From NCBI GenBank assembly GCA_963930645.1, contig OZ005654.1, positions 267,802,700-267,866,699 of the forward strand: a stretch of 64,000 nt of DNA. The letters run 5' to 3'. The notes beneath the pieces are model-generated. The model saw only the letters and a program-made list of their open reading frames with translations. It searched no databases and was not told the DNA's origin. A program made the position numbers and the translations under genes. Source of the stretch: Salticus scenicus (taxonomy: Eukaryota > Arthropoda > Arachnida > Araneae > Salticidae). Shown here piece after piece: positions 10,950-22,105 of this stretch; within the stretch, counting starts at the first letter, position 1, and each line of letters opens with the position of its first letter.

Positions 10950-11347
10950 CAGTCAGCCAAAAAGAAAAAAACGCCACCCCCACCTAATTTCGCCGTAAAT
11001 TATCGCAGAAGCATGCGGCTGGTACCTATCAATCTGCAACAACGTCTAGTATTTAATGGTGTAGTTAGATTTTACTTAAGGGGTCATCTACATATTAAAA
11101 CAGGCATAAACTTCATTTTTTTCAATGACGACCCCTATTTCTGACCTCATATTCCGATTTTTGAGATCAAGGCAGTTCGGAAAACTTATATATTTATATA
11201 CTTTAAATCAATTCTAAACAGAGTTACACGTGAAAATGTGTTAGGGGACCGTCTATACATTAAGAAAAAATAAATTTTGATCTACCACGCAATATACATT
11301 ATTTATTAAATTTCACTCCGGAAACAAAGTTCAGAAATGTTTGTTAC

Positions 11348-11378
<31 letters not shown>

Positions 11379-13624
11379 TCTAATTCGTAAAACTTTCTGT
11401 GTTAGTTTATGAATTAAAAGATTTTTATTGGTTTCTATTTATTAAACATTGAATAGTAAAATACATCACTTCATACGAAGAAAATTAAATAGCTTGAATC
11501 ATATGACCCCTACAATACAATGTTGAATTACAAAAATGTAGTTACCAAGGTAAAAGAATAATAGTAATATTGATAATAATATTAATAGCGGTTAAAAGAA
11601 AAAAAAAAGTGTTTAATATTTAAGAAAAATAATTATCCACTTCTTGTTAGGTATATTTTTATTTTATACAGTAAGCCCCACATGAAAGTGTTACTATAAA
11701 GTTTTACATTTAATTTTAGGTGTACAAACTAACAATAGATAATATATAAATATATAAATAACAAGATTTAAACTAAAATCTGCGAAAGGATAAATAATAT
11801 TTTCGCGACTGCTAATGTAGTTTCACGTCATTTGGAAATCTCTAACTCCTCCAGTGGGCGTTTCTTTCACAATTTGTGTGTTACGATATTTCTTAAGAAT
11901 ATTCCTTATATTCATAATTATATAAACAAAATAGTATGAAACAAATACTTTCACTAGAAAGAGTATAATTATTCTGTATATTCATATGAAAATAAATACG
12001 GATATAGAAAAAACGGTTTCCTATTGCCTAGAACGAATATTCCCCGTTCTGCAGTCGTCTACTGTACTTGAATTCTTAATTTTAAATGCGTAAAATCTAT
12101 ATCTTTAAAAGTTATAAGACATATTACTTAGTTTTAAATTCTTTTTCCGTGATAAATGTGTCGCCAGTTTTACGCCGTGATTAGAATAATCGAAAAAGAA
12201 CTTTTAATGAAAAGTTTATATTTTATTATGTTACGTCATGCGATAAAATTTAAATAGCATAAACGGTAGAGTAAACGAATGCGAAAATGTCACAACAAGA
12301 TTAAAACAGAAAATATGTTTTAAAAAATCTGATAAAAATTAATTATATTAATTTAAAAGAAAGTAAAAACAAAAGTATTTTTCACTGCATATTGCTCTTT
12401 CAAATAATAATCCTCGTCGCATTTTCTAAATCATGATATATAACTTGAGATGCACGAATCCTAGAATATTCAAGTTAAAAAACAAAAGACAAAAGGGATA
12501 AAGTAGAATTTTGCAGTGAAAAAGTAGAAAAAGTTATGTGATATTTAAGAACAAAGACTTAACATTTCAGAATCGAGTAAACTCCTTTTTACAACGAAAG
12601 CCACGCCTTTACAGAATTTTTCTAAAACTTTACATTAGAAAACAAAATTATTTTATATGCTTCCAATTAAATCATTTAAATTTTGTCTTTAGCATTCAAT
12701 GTAGCAAATACCATTGACATTTATGCATACCAGCGTCACATATAGAATCATATACGAGTATGCAAACTAGTTTTTTAATACTGTTTCCGCAATATAAAGG
12801 CGGGGCTACATTTCTTTTGGAATTCTTTCCCAATTTCTTGCCTGCATTGCGATAATTTTATAAAAAATATGCCAATTTGTATAATAAACATCGAAATATT
12901 CCTTAGAAAACAATTATAATAACATAAAGGTAAATTAAAATAGTTTTTCGTCAAAATGTATAGAAATATTGACTCACAGAGGATACAAATTATAACAAGT
13001 GACGCCCCCCTAACAGCAGAAAAAAATGAAATATCACTGTAACTCAAAAAATAATGTTAGGAACGAGCTGTAAATTTGGAAACCCGTGTTTTTGATGATG
13101 CCCATTCTATTCGTGCAAAAATTAACATAGGTCATAATTCATAATTTTTTCAAATATGTATTTATTAATAATTTTCATAATTCAAAAAATGTTTTTTTAT
13201 CAAAAATTTGCATGGAATATGTTTGGGTCACTTCATTCTAACGAATAAAAAAAAAACAGAATTTAAATATCATAATTATTTCGGAAGACATGATTTAATG
13301 TTTGTCACATTCATTTAACATTAGCATCCCCAAACTTTGACAGCTTATAACTCTATGAAAAATTGAGGAAATATATAAACTATACCATTTTCCGTGATGA
13401 TTTGATCCAAAGAATTCAAATAAATTATAAAATAGGGGGGTTACCATTGAAAAAATGAAGTTGATGCCAGTTTTAATATGTAGACGACCCCCTAAGTAAA
13501 ATCAAACTATAACATTATAAACTAGACGTTATTACAAAGTGATCGGTACCAGTCGCATGTTTCTACGATATTTTACGGCGAAATTAGGTGGGGGGTGGCT
13601 TTTTTTTTTTTTTTTGGCTGACTG
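10950..13624. mobile_element. Non-autonomous DNA transposon with about 193-bp TIRs
   Basis: Bases 10950-11142 match the reverse complement of 13430-13624 along their whole length with scattered substitutions. Both ends begin CAGTCAGCC and contain CACCTAATTTCGCCGTAAA. A GGGGTC-type motif (ttaggggtcgtctacatatt-like) occurs in each TIR and in weaker inward copies near 11239 and on the minus strand near 13000. The 2.3-kb interior has no recognisable transposase; its 90-residue minus-strand frame (12775-13047) is hydrophobic and unrecognised. A target duplication could not be recognised. The superfamily is not assigned. Confidence 0.8.
11340..11376. repeat. Poly(A) run of about 27 bases
   Basis: A long A homopolymer lies inside the long-TIR element. 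Its length is probably polymorphic. Confidence 0.85.
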
Positions 13625-13705
13625 TACATTACATCTATTAATTTTCGTCCTATTTCTGTAACTCCTTCTTGGTGCGTCATTTTGTTTTGTTATAGAGTGT
13701 ATTTA
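13625..13705 (+). repeat. Tc1-like element end continued after the nested insertion
   Basis: Right of the long-TIR element comes cctatttctgtaactcc ttcttggtgcgtcatttt and then a ttatagagtgta string (written here in two parts). It resembles the 3' terminal part of spider-type Tc1 elements as I remember them, and would continue the remnant at 10563-10880. The interrupted arrangement implies that the long-TIR element landed in an older Tc1 copy. Confidence 0.5.
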
Positions 13706-13709
13706 AAAG

Positions 13710-14550
13710 CAGATATTTTACGCATAGGTTATTCTGCAAAATCAAACATGGATTTCATTTTTTTTTAAATGATTCACATAGAACGCCCATGGTCTCAGGG
13801 ATCCAGTTGTGATAGATCATATGATGGAATATTTGAAATCAAGAATCTTGTCAAATTAATGTGTTCTTTGTAATTGTTTTGACTTAGAGATATTTTAAGC
13901 TTTCCAGACTTTTATTGATTCCTAAAAACTGCGATGTTCAAAACCTACAAATGACAAAATGTAAAAAAAAAAAAAAGAAACATGTTTTGTAGCTGATTTT
14001 TTTTTTAAATAATTAGATTATGTTTATTAAAATATATATATATGTATATATATATATGATGGCTCCTATTTGAAGATAAATGTAAATCGTGTCACTTACA
14101 GCCCTTATGATTCAATTTTGTCCTGCTTACGATATATAATCTTATATTTATTCGAAAGTACGAAAAATTTCGAAAAAGTGTTTCAATAGGTTTAGGAAAA
14201 TAATGTTTATTTGAGTTGTTTTAACAGTTTCTAGACTTTTGAAACCACCTGCATATATGGATCGATAGGCTGATGCATAGATTAAATATCTATTAAAAAA
14301 AAATTCATCTCTTCATTACAGTTTTGTTACGAGATACACTGTAATCCGTCCAGGGCAGCAACTGAATGCAATTGTGTTTTTTTTTTTTTTTTTTTTATCT
14401 ACAGTATTTTTACACGCATTAAAATATTTTGTTACACTTATTTTAATTAAATATTTTTGTGAACAAACATGTTAAATAAAACAAAATAAAATAAAATTGA
14501 TAAATAAAAATAAAAAGACAATTTTATGATTTTTAAAAGACTTTTTTCGT
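13710..14550. other. AT-rich non-coding stretch
   Basis: No gene is seen. It has AT dinucleotide tracts (about 14030-14058) and a T-run at 14379-14396. Confidence 0.6.
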
Positions 14551-14718
14551 AGAAATCAGTCATCTTAATAGTCATTTCTGAATAAATAAGCGAAACAATC
14601 TGCGTAAATGTCTTTTATTATCGCAATGTATTGGTTCGAGAAATCAGTCGCTTTATCAGTCACTTCTGAATAAATTAAAGAAACAATCTGTGTAAATACT
14701 TCATTCTGCAATATATTA
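14551..14718. repeat. Two-unit tandem repeat, period 88 bp
   Basis: The unit starting agaaatcagtc at 14551 repeats at 14639. Both carry cacttctgaataaat-type and gaaacaatctg segments. Divergence is moderate, so the duplication is not recent. Confidence 0.7.
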
Positions 14719-14719
14719 G

Positions 14720-16440
14720 TTCATGAATTTATGATTGCATGCTGAATATATATATCTATATATATATTTAAAATAATAAAGGTATTTTAAGTCGTTGAAA
14801 TCTGGAGTACATTGATAATAGGCATGATTTGCGTTTGAGGCGATTAAAGCAATCCATATTTATATTAAATAAATAAATATTTATTTATTTTTAACCAATT
14901 AAAGAAATTAAATACCATACATTAAAGTAAAGAAACGTTCTCAAATAATAAATATACTATATTATAATGCATTTATAGATTTTCGGTAGAGACAAACGAA
15001 TCATAAAATCCTAAAGAACTTTCATATTTTGACATTTTTATCTACTCACAAACTTCTGCCATTTTTGTATATATATTTTCAAAACGTTTCAGATAAAAGA
15101 GGAAAACCAACTAAGATAAGGGAAGGAGATGTGAAAAGAAAAATAAGATTTATTCTATAAATATTCAAAGCAAAATTCTTTCCATTTTCAGCTATATTTC
15201 TCATATAAATATTCATTAAGCCTTCTTTGAATGAAATGGTAAAAGTACAATACTTAGTAATTTACTGCCCTGGGACGCATTTTACCTGTATAATTTTTTG
15301 CAAATGGCATCGATAGGAATCATTATCAAGAAAAATACAGTTTAAATGAAATGAAGTATATTGATATGTTTATTCGAATTTAGATTTCATATTTCAAATA
15401 TCATCGATTGTGTACATTATCTTTTAAATATATCCCTATGAAAAATATGACGATAAAAATAACTTAAAACCAACACAAGGACAAGCAACATTAGTATACC
15501 TCAGATACATAATGTATGTAGAGGTTCGAATCGATGTGTTAATTTTCTTACACAGATTTTTTTTTTTTTTTTTTTTTAAGTATACCTAATTTTACTTTTT
15601 GATTTACGGAAGCACAATGAATTATTTGCTAAATTATTTGACATAAATATACATTCCTGTCAAAATTTTCAAGGATCCAGATGAATAATAACAAGTAGTA
15701 TAAACATATATATGCAAATTGTAAAATATGGAGTCAAAATAAATAATTTCGTTATACACAGTTTTAAGATACGTATTTTTATTTGGTTATTAAAAACATT
15801 AGTATTTTAATTATACTTTTATTGAATTTTAAGCTTTATAAAACAGAAAAAATAAATAAAAACTCTTTAATAACCATCCTACAACGCATGGGAGATATAA
15901 TAAGAAATATAAAACATTAGAATAATAAGACATTGGCGTACCATATAAGAATGGATATAAAATTGGAATAATACATAAGTTATTAATATACTAAATATAA
16001 AATGAATATAATATTTACTATTTATAAGAAAAAATAAGAATTTTTTTTTTCACTTTTTTAAATGAGGTAGAAATTATATCAATTCCTTTTTCTACCGGAT
16101 ATAAAGAAATTCTCCTGTGTTACATTTAATCATTTGTCATAAAACATATATATGTGCTTTCATGCCATATGTAGCATACATTATTGTTCAATTAAGGTAA
16201 TACCTTTACAAATGTTTTTTTTTTTTTTCATTTTTTTTTTCTTTTTATTGCGTAACTGTTAGAAATTAGCAATATTTAGCAGATTAGATAAGTATTTAAA
16301 AAAATATTACATACAATGACTAACTTTCAAATTGGCTTAACTTTTAATTTTATTCTATTTAATTTAAACTTTTATTTTTATTTTGTAAATCTGATGCTTT
16401 TATATTACACCTTACATTAGTGTAAAAATGATTCACATCT
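14720..16440. other. AT-rich non-coding stretch
   Basis: No gene is supported. There is a T-run of about 20 near 15557 and several T-rich tracts around 16210-16250. Confidence 0.6.
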
Positions 16441-16441
16441 A

Positions 16442-16915
16442 CACTGAGAAAAAATTCTGTGACTGATAACTAGAAATAAAATTTTGTCTTTAGGAAATAT
16501 AATTCCATGTCATCCTTATAAATTCTAGTGCTCTTTGCCAGCGATTTCTAAAAATCATTATTGGATTTCTGGAATGTTTACGTAAATTTTCGTGGTCAAA
16601 ATTATTTAAATTTTACAGCAAATAAATGTGATCTCAAGTGGCGAGTTTTGGTAGCTATAATCTTGGTTTATGACCCAATTCTGAAAAATCAAACAGGAAT
16701 TTCTCTCAATACAAAGGTTTTGAGGTGTCCATAATATTCGTAATATTGTTTCATTATCTAGAAAAGTATAGACTAGAAATTCTCGACCATTTCGTCTAGC
16801 CAGGTTATTTGTATACCTTATACGCATAGCTCATAAATCTGTATTTCTAGTTTATGGTTTTAGAAAATGACTATTTAATCGTTCTAGATTTAGGCTGCAT
16901 ATTTTTTTCTCAGTG
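16442..16915. mobile_element. TA-flanked MITE with CACTGAGAAAAAA termini
   Basis: The left end CACTGAGAAAAAA at 16442 is mirrored at 16915, and both ends are bordered by TA (16440-16441 and 16916-16917), as expected for a Tc1/mariner-type target duplication. Inside, aactagaaata on the left is matched by tatttctagtt on the right, extending the inverted symmetry. The 474-bp element has no transposase and is slightly more GC-rich than the flanks. The 73-residue minus-strand frame inside is not recognised. Confidence 0.75.
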
Positions 16916-16919
16916 TAAA

Positions 16920-17936
16920 AAATACTGAAAAATAGTTAGAACTTAGCAATATTTAGTAGATTATATAAATATTTAAAAGTATATACAAAATAAGTACTCT
17001 TTAAATAGGGGTAATGATTTTATTTTATAAATCTAATATTTTTGTATTAATCTCTACATTAGTTTGACATCTAAAAATGATTAAAAATAATTATTTCTTT
17101 CATAAGTGTTACAATTATGAAAATCTTAAATGAAAATAAATTTTATCATTTCTATATTTGGAATATATAAAACAGATTTGAATAAATATATTAAATATAC
17201 TATCGTTTATGTGATTTCTTTAATAATAATATTTAAGACTGAATAAAATTTTATAAAAACAATTGAATTTCATTAGAATGTAAATTACAATACATTTAAT
17301 ACAATTATTTATACAAAAAATTTTATAACACATTTTACAATTGTTTTAAGCTTATTTTTTTTACAGAAAATTATAAACTAAATTTTAATTTCATGAAATT
17401 CTAATATTAATTTATAGAAATACAAATTTCCTAATACTAAAAAAAATATAATTTATATATGAAAGAGGTATTGCGAGTAAAGGTAACACAGGGAAATTTT
17501 ATAAAATTTATTTACTTAATTTGGCTCATTTGCAATATACATTAGAAATTGTTAGGCTAGTACATTTTGCCATGTAAATTTTTCATTTAATTAATGATGC
17601 TTATTATGCTTGATTATGTGAATACTTTAACTCTAATGTATTTATTATGCGTGTTATTCAATAGTGTTTTCTGAACCAAAACTATTTATTCAACTTATTT
17701 TATAAATATGATTTTTAAACTTTGTACATACATAGATTGTGTTGGTCGGGAATTAAATGTATAAATATTGTAGTGTTTTAACAACTTACGAGAAATTCAA
17801 ACTGTGTCAGTTGGGAATACGCATTATAATTTAGTGAAATTGTTTAAAATGAATAATGTTTTGCACATTATATTTTTGTCTATAAATGCATATCTATCTA
17901 TCTATCTATCCATCTATCTATCTTTCTATATGTATA

Positions 17937-17975
<39 letters not shown>

Positions 17976-19290
17976 CACGAAGAGTAATTTTTAAATTAAT
18001 TTTTTTCACTTTCGTAAATGTGATTCAAGTTAGTATTGAAGATACTAATCTTCATAATATATCCAATCTATAGATATTATATCCGTTGGATCATTTTGAT
18101 ATTGTGTTTAAATGACTTACGAAAAGCTATGTCCTAAAAAATTCCTATTAAAAAAATAGGCAGTTAATCGTTCTATGCAAACCTAATGCATGTCTCTCTT
18201 CTTTATTCCGTTTTAAATGATTGCATTTTAATGTTTATTAAAATGAATTTTATTTATAGATTCCCTTAAATTAAGGATTTTCTTTAGTGAAATTCTATAG
18301 CACTATTAATATGTGAACTAATATTAGATAAAATAAAATAATATATATATATATAAGATAACTAGCAAACCTCTGATAAATTTTTGCACATTAATTATTT
18401 TCTTATTTATGTTTAAAATTTTAAATATAAATTGTATGCCAACATAACTATTCAATTTAAACCTTTATTCATATAATTGGGGAAAAAAAATAGTAACGCA
18501 TAAAATGCATTAAAACGATTTTTAAATCTCATTTCAATTTCCATAGTATTATTATAAATTTTGAGATTATTGTTTCTACTTGTTATTTTGCTTTAAAATA
18601 GATTGAGACAGTAAATCGAGGAAGCAAATCGACACAACTATGAAAATAAAAGTAAGAAATGTTTAAAATCATTGAAAAGAAGAGTCGGTACATTTTGATT
18701 CATTTCTTTAACATAAATATTCATTAGGATTTCCTTTATAAGCAATTCCTTTCTAATACCTAAGATTTTATGAACTGAAAACTGATTCAAACAATGAAAT
18801 TCGTTTTATAACAACATATAAGTAAGAAGTATTCAATTTCAATAAGAAAAACTGCTTGAGACAAAAAAAGATCTTAATAAATTAAAGTAACATTTCATTT
18901 TTAATATTATATGTTTTGTGCATTTATTTTTAAGTGTGCATCAAGGACATTATAAACGAAATTTCATTATACATTTATAATATCTTAATGATTGACTCAA
19001 ATATTTTTAATGTATGAGTAATATCTATAAATATAAAACAAATATTTTAAGAGAATTTATAAAAATACCAGTATTTATAGCATATCAAGCAAAATCGACA
19101 ATCGAATTAAGAAATTAAAAAATGTGATGATATTCTAAGTAAGCTCTACATTTACATAGAAATTTCTTACAAATATGTACTTACAAATTTCTATAGGAAC
19201 TGATTTGTAAATTATATTTTATGAATAATTTTTGTTATTTCATATATTATTTCCTCAACTTTTATTATAGAAAAAAACATATATATACAT

Positions 19291-19320
<30 letters not shown>
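16920..19320. other. AT-rich non-coding stretch with microsatellites
   Basis: No gene seen. It includes a CTAT tetranucleotide run (about 17887-17930), an ATT run (about 17938-17975) and a CA/TA compound run (about 19285-19330). Confidence 0.6.
17887..17975. repeat. Compound microsatellite (CTAT)n then (ATT)n
   Basis: Imperfect CTAT repeats give way within a few bases to a pure ATT run. The Ser-Ile-Tyr-Leu and poly-Leu frame across it is only a microsatellite translation. Confidence 0.9.
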
Positions 19321-19327
<7 letters not shown>

Positions 19328-19330
19328 CGT
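19285..19330. repeat. Compound microsatellite (CA)n / (TA)n
   Basis: A CA run of about a dozen units is flanked by TA repeats on both sides. Confidence 0.9.
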
Positions 19331-19416
19331 TAGGGTGTCCATTAAATGAGGGAGAAATATTGTTCGATTTTTTGTTTTTGTTTTTTGGAATCTGATGCGC
19401 ATACCCTCTAATTTTT

Positions 19417-20419
19417 ACTTTCTTCTACATACAATAGAAGAAAGTATAGGATTTGTAAAATTTTTCACTTCCGGTTTTCTCCGGATTTACACGTTTTGAG
19501 AGGTCTGGAACACGATTTGAAGATTTAAAAAAATGTCTGTCTGTCTGTGTGTTTGTGTGTGTGTTTGGCGACTGTATCTTCGGAACTACTGCTCAGAATT
19601 GTATATAAATTTATATGTACATGCACCTTGACCTAAATTAGTGTCTTTTAAATTTTCTTGTCAACCGCTCAATAGGTAGCGCTGCTTTACAGCGATTTCT
19701 GCAATTTAAGGGGAGGCTATATCTCAGCTTCTATTGCGTATAATAAAACTTGATATGTGAGGAGGCAATCTTGAGGCATTAGGCTGATTCGGTTTGAATG
19801 CTTATTGATCATCAGGTGGCGCTGTTATACAGCGATTGCCGCAGTTTAAGGAAAGGCTGTATCTAAAAAAAAAAAAAAACTGCAGAGAATTGCATATAAA
19901 TTTATATGTAGGTGCACTTGACATAAATTAATGCGTATCAACTTTTAGTGTTGACTACTCAACAGGTGGCGCTGCTACTCAGTGATTTCCGAAATTTAAG
20001 GGAAGGCTATATCTCGGATCCTATTGCATATCACCAGACAAACTTTATCTAATAGAAGGCCATTATGAGACACTAAGCTGATTCAATTTGGATGCTTATC
20101 AATCGGTGGCGCTGCTATACTGCTATTTTCCTCGATAATGGGAAGGCTATATCTGAACTTCAATGGCATATAACTGCACGAAACCTGATATGAGAGATAA
20201 CCATTATAAAAACACATTTTTTAAGATGCTATTCATAGACACTAAGACTGTCTTTATTTGGATATTTAATGTTAGTCTTCTCTAAGATAAAAATCATCGT
20301 TTGCAATCATTTTGTTAGATTATTTTAATAAATATAATTGTTTTAATAAATTATTTGCATTTAGTGAATTAATATATGAAAATATAGACGAAAGTCTTGT
20401 GGTGGACACAACATACTAG
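19417..20419 (+). mobile_element. Helitron-like non-autonomous element (HINE/DINE-type architecture)
   Basis: It opens with an 11-bp-stem hairpin ACTTTCTTCTA (19417-19427) / TAGAAGAAAGT (19435-19445). Then come a GTCT/GT microsatellite (about 19536-19565) and four diverged internal repeats. Near the right end tatagacgaaagt (20383-20395) is the inverted counterpart of the left start (11 of 13). A second hairpin TTGTG/CACAA (20397-20411) is followed by CTAG (20416-20419) and a T. Subterminal inverted repeat, core microsatellite, internal repeats and 3' hairpin are features of DINE/HINE-type Helitron derivatives. No protein is encoded. The exact 5' terminus is uncertain by some bases. Confidence 0.65.
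19676..20200 (+). repeat. Four diverged 137-149-bp internal repeats
   Basis: The motif GGTGGCGCTG (first copy ggtagcgctg) recurs near 19676, 19813, 19962 and 20103. Each copy is followed by a cagcgattt-like segment, then a gggaaggctatatct string. Spacing is 137-149 bp. The repeats form the core of the Helitron-like element. Confidence 0.75.
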
Positions 20420-20769
20420 TTTTCTATTTGCCCCTAATCACTTTTTAGCAAAATATCAGCTATCTGGAATAATGTTAATACGTTCCAAATTCACGAGAAA
20501 GTTTTGAAACCTATATTAGGATTATTAGGAGAATTTTAGACCTCAGATGGATCTTCTGTAATACTTTTAGATCAGAAGAACCTTAACTTAGACGATTCAT
20601 ATGGTTAACACTATTACTGGCATTATCTGGGGAAGACAGAAGAACTTTATTCAACTTGATAAATAGGCGGATGGATTGATGGTTTGGTAAGCAATTGTAT
20701 ATAGAGAAATTACAAGTTTGGTCTTTTTCATTGGTAGGCAGAAACATTGAAGTGCTAAATTCTGAACGT

Positions 20770-21115
20770 ATCCCTTATAGCTGCGAAATACCAGGAGAAA
20801 AAGTATGTGTCAATAAGATGGAGCCTTCATTCACACCACCAGTAGAGTAAAAATTGCGTTGACGCAAATCATGTGCAGGTTTGACCAAGGTTAGCAAAAG
20901 GGCCTGATCTTAACATGGTGGAAAACATCTGACCAATGCTTGTTCGTTTAGTAGATGCTAATGGAGAACAGTTTGAATCGCTTACTGAACTACAAGGAGT
21001 TTTAAATAGCTCATGGGATAATGTTTTCGAAACAAAATCCCATTTTTGCATGATCCATTACCAAATAGAATATTCCACGTCATAAAGGCTATGGGGAATA
21101 GTATTCCTTATTAAT
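20770..21115 (+). pseudogene. Tc1-like transposase C-terminal remnant
   Basis: Frame-corrected reading gives a WPxxSPDLNPxENIW-like block as PRLAKGPDLNMVENI with both Trp codons turned to TGA, then LVRLVDANGEQFESL, LNSSWDNVF, and after a frameshift LPNRIFHVIKAMGNSIPY with a stop. This order matches the C-terminal third of Tc1-like transposases (D34E block, then the SMPNR...VI...KY tail). Stops and frameshifts make it inactive. It follows the Helitron-like element directly; sequence at 20420-20770 may be its decayed 5' part but was not aligned. Confidence 0.75.
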
Positions 21116-21119
21116 ATAG

Positions 21120-21573
21120 TTTGAATTTTATAGATTATATTCCTGTCCGTCTACCCTATTTAACGAATTAGAAATGGTAGAATATATTTATGTTGTTATT
21201 AATATTTCACTTTTGAAAATCATGGTAAGGGCATAGGTATTATATTGTTAAATGATCTGTAAAATGGATTTACACTTTTAATATTTATATGTGGATTCGT
21301 TATAACTTCAACGATCTTATTTGAATTAATCATACGTGAAAATTTAGGAATACTGTTTGAAAAGTATTGTAGATTTATTTATTTATTTATTTCTTCATAT
21401 CTTTATTAAAACTAATAATTGTTAATGCTTTTTATATATTTTTAAAAGATATAACAGTTTATTTGAATTAGTTTATTCAATATTTTGTTATTGAAGATTT
21501 CGATATTTTATTATCTGTTTTTCTAAATTTTATTACTTTGTTATAAAAAAGAAACACACGGATGTATATGTAT

Positions 21574-21608
<35 letters not shown>

Positions 21609-21897
21609 CTTGTTTTATTTAAGCATTATACATTATGACCTCTTTTTTATTTAAAAAATATTATTATATAATGTTTTATTTTAATTATTTTTCTAAATAA
21701 TAATTTAAATAATGATAAAAAATAATTGAATTTAAATTTACAAAAAATTCTATCTATGTATATGCATAACATAAATTCACATGATAAAAGAAAATTTATT
21801 TTATTAAAAAATATATATATATAATTATAGATTAATTTAGATTGTCAAATTATTTACACATACTAACTGCGACATTTTAAAATTATGTATATAGAAT
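21120..21897. other. AT-rich non-coding stretch
   Basis: No gene seen. An AC/AT compound microsatellite lies at about 21573-21608. Confidence 0.6.
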
Positions 21898-21914
21898 ACA
21901 CTATAACATTTGTT

Positions 21915-22088
21915 GGTTGGTTGGTTGCATTTTATTGGCGCAAGGTCCACAATGGGACATGCTGCGCCAAACTGTGATGAATGAAAAACAAAGGCTAAAA
22001 AAGTAGCTTCTGGATGGGTAAACCCATCCAGATGGTCAGATGAGAAAAAAATAGTAAAAAAAAAGACAGGGTGAACATATAAAAGATG
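21915..22088. mobile_element. Short retroposon (SINE-like) with 17-bp target duplications
   Basis: A 174-bp insert starting with GGTT repeats is bounded by identical copies of ACACTATAACATTTGTT at 21898-21914 and 22089-22105. Long perfect target duplications point to LINE-mediated insertion. The body contains ttattggcgcaaggtcc and a gctgcgcca match (GGCGCA/TGCGCC pairing), and a perfect 11-bp inverted repeat TCTGGATGGGT/ACCCATCCAGA separated by two bases at 22009-22032. A clear RNA polymerase III promoter was not found, so tRNA descent is not shown. The perfect duplications suggest it is recent. Confidence 0.75.
22009..22032. repeat. Perfect hairpin inside the SINE-like element
   Basis: Eleven bases pair perfectly with a two-base separation (in practice a ten-pair stem with a four-base loop). 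Confidence 0.85.
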
Positions 22089-22105
22089 ACACTATAACAT
22101 TTGTT

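Noticed and set aside
10884..11144. C-terminal half of the 183-residue plus frame
   Set aside because: After the Tc1-like part the frame simply reads on into the left TIR of a nested element.
12775..13047. 90-residue hydrophobic minus frame inside the long-TIR element
   Set aside because: No transposase or receptor motif is visible; composition fits chance.
17804..18073. Open frame with Ser-Ile-Tyr-Leu repeats and poly-Leu
   Set aside because: It is the translation of the CTAT and ATT microsatellites.
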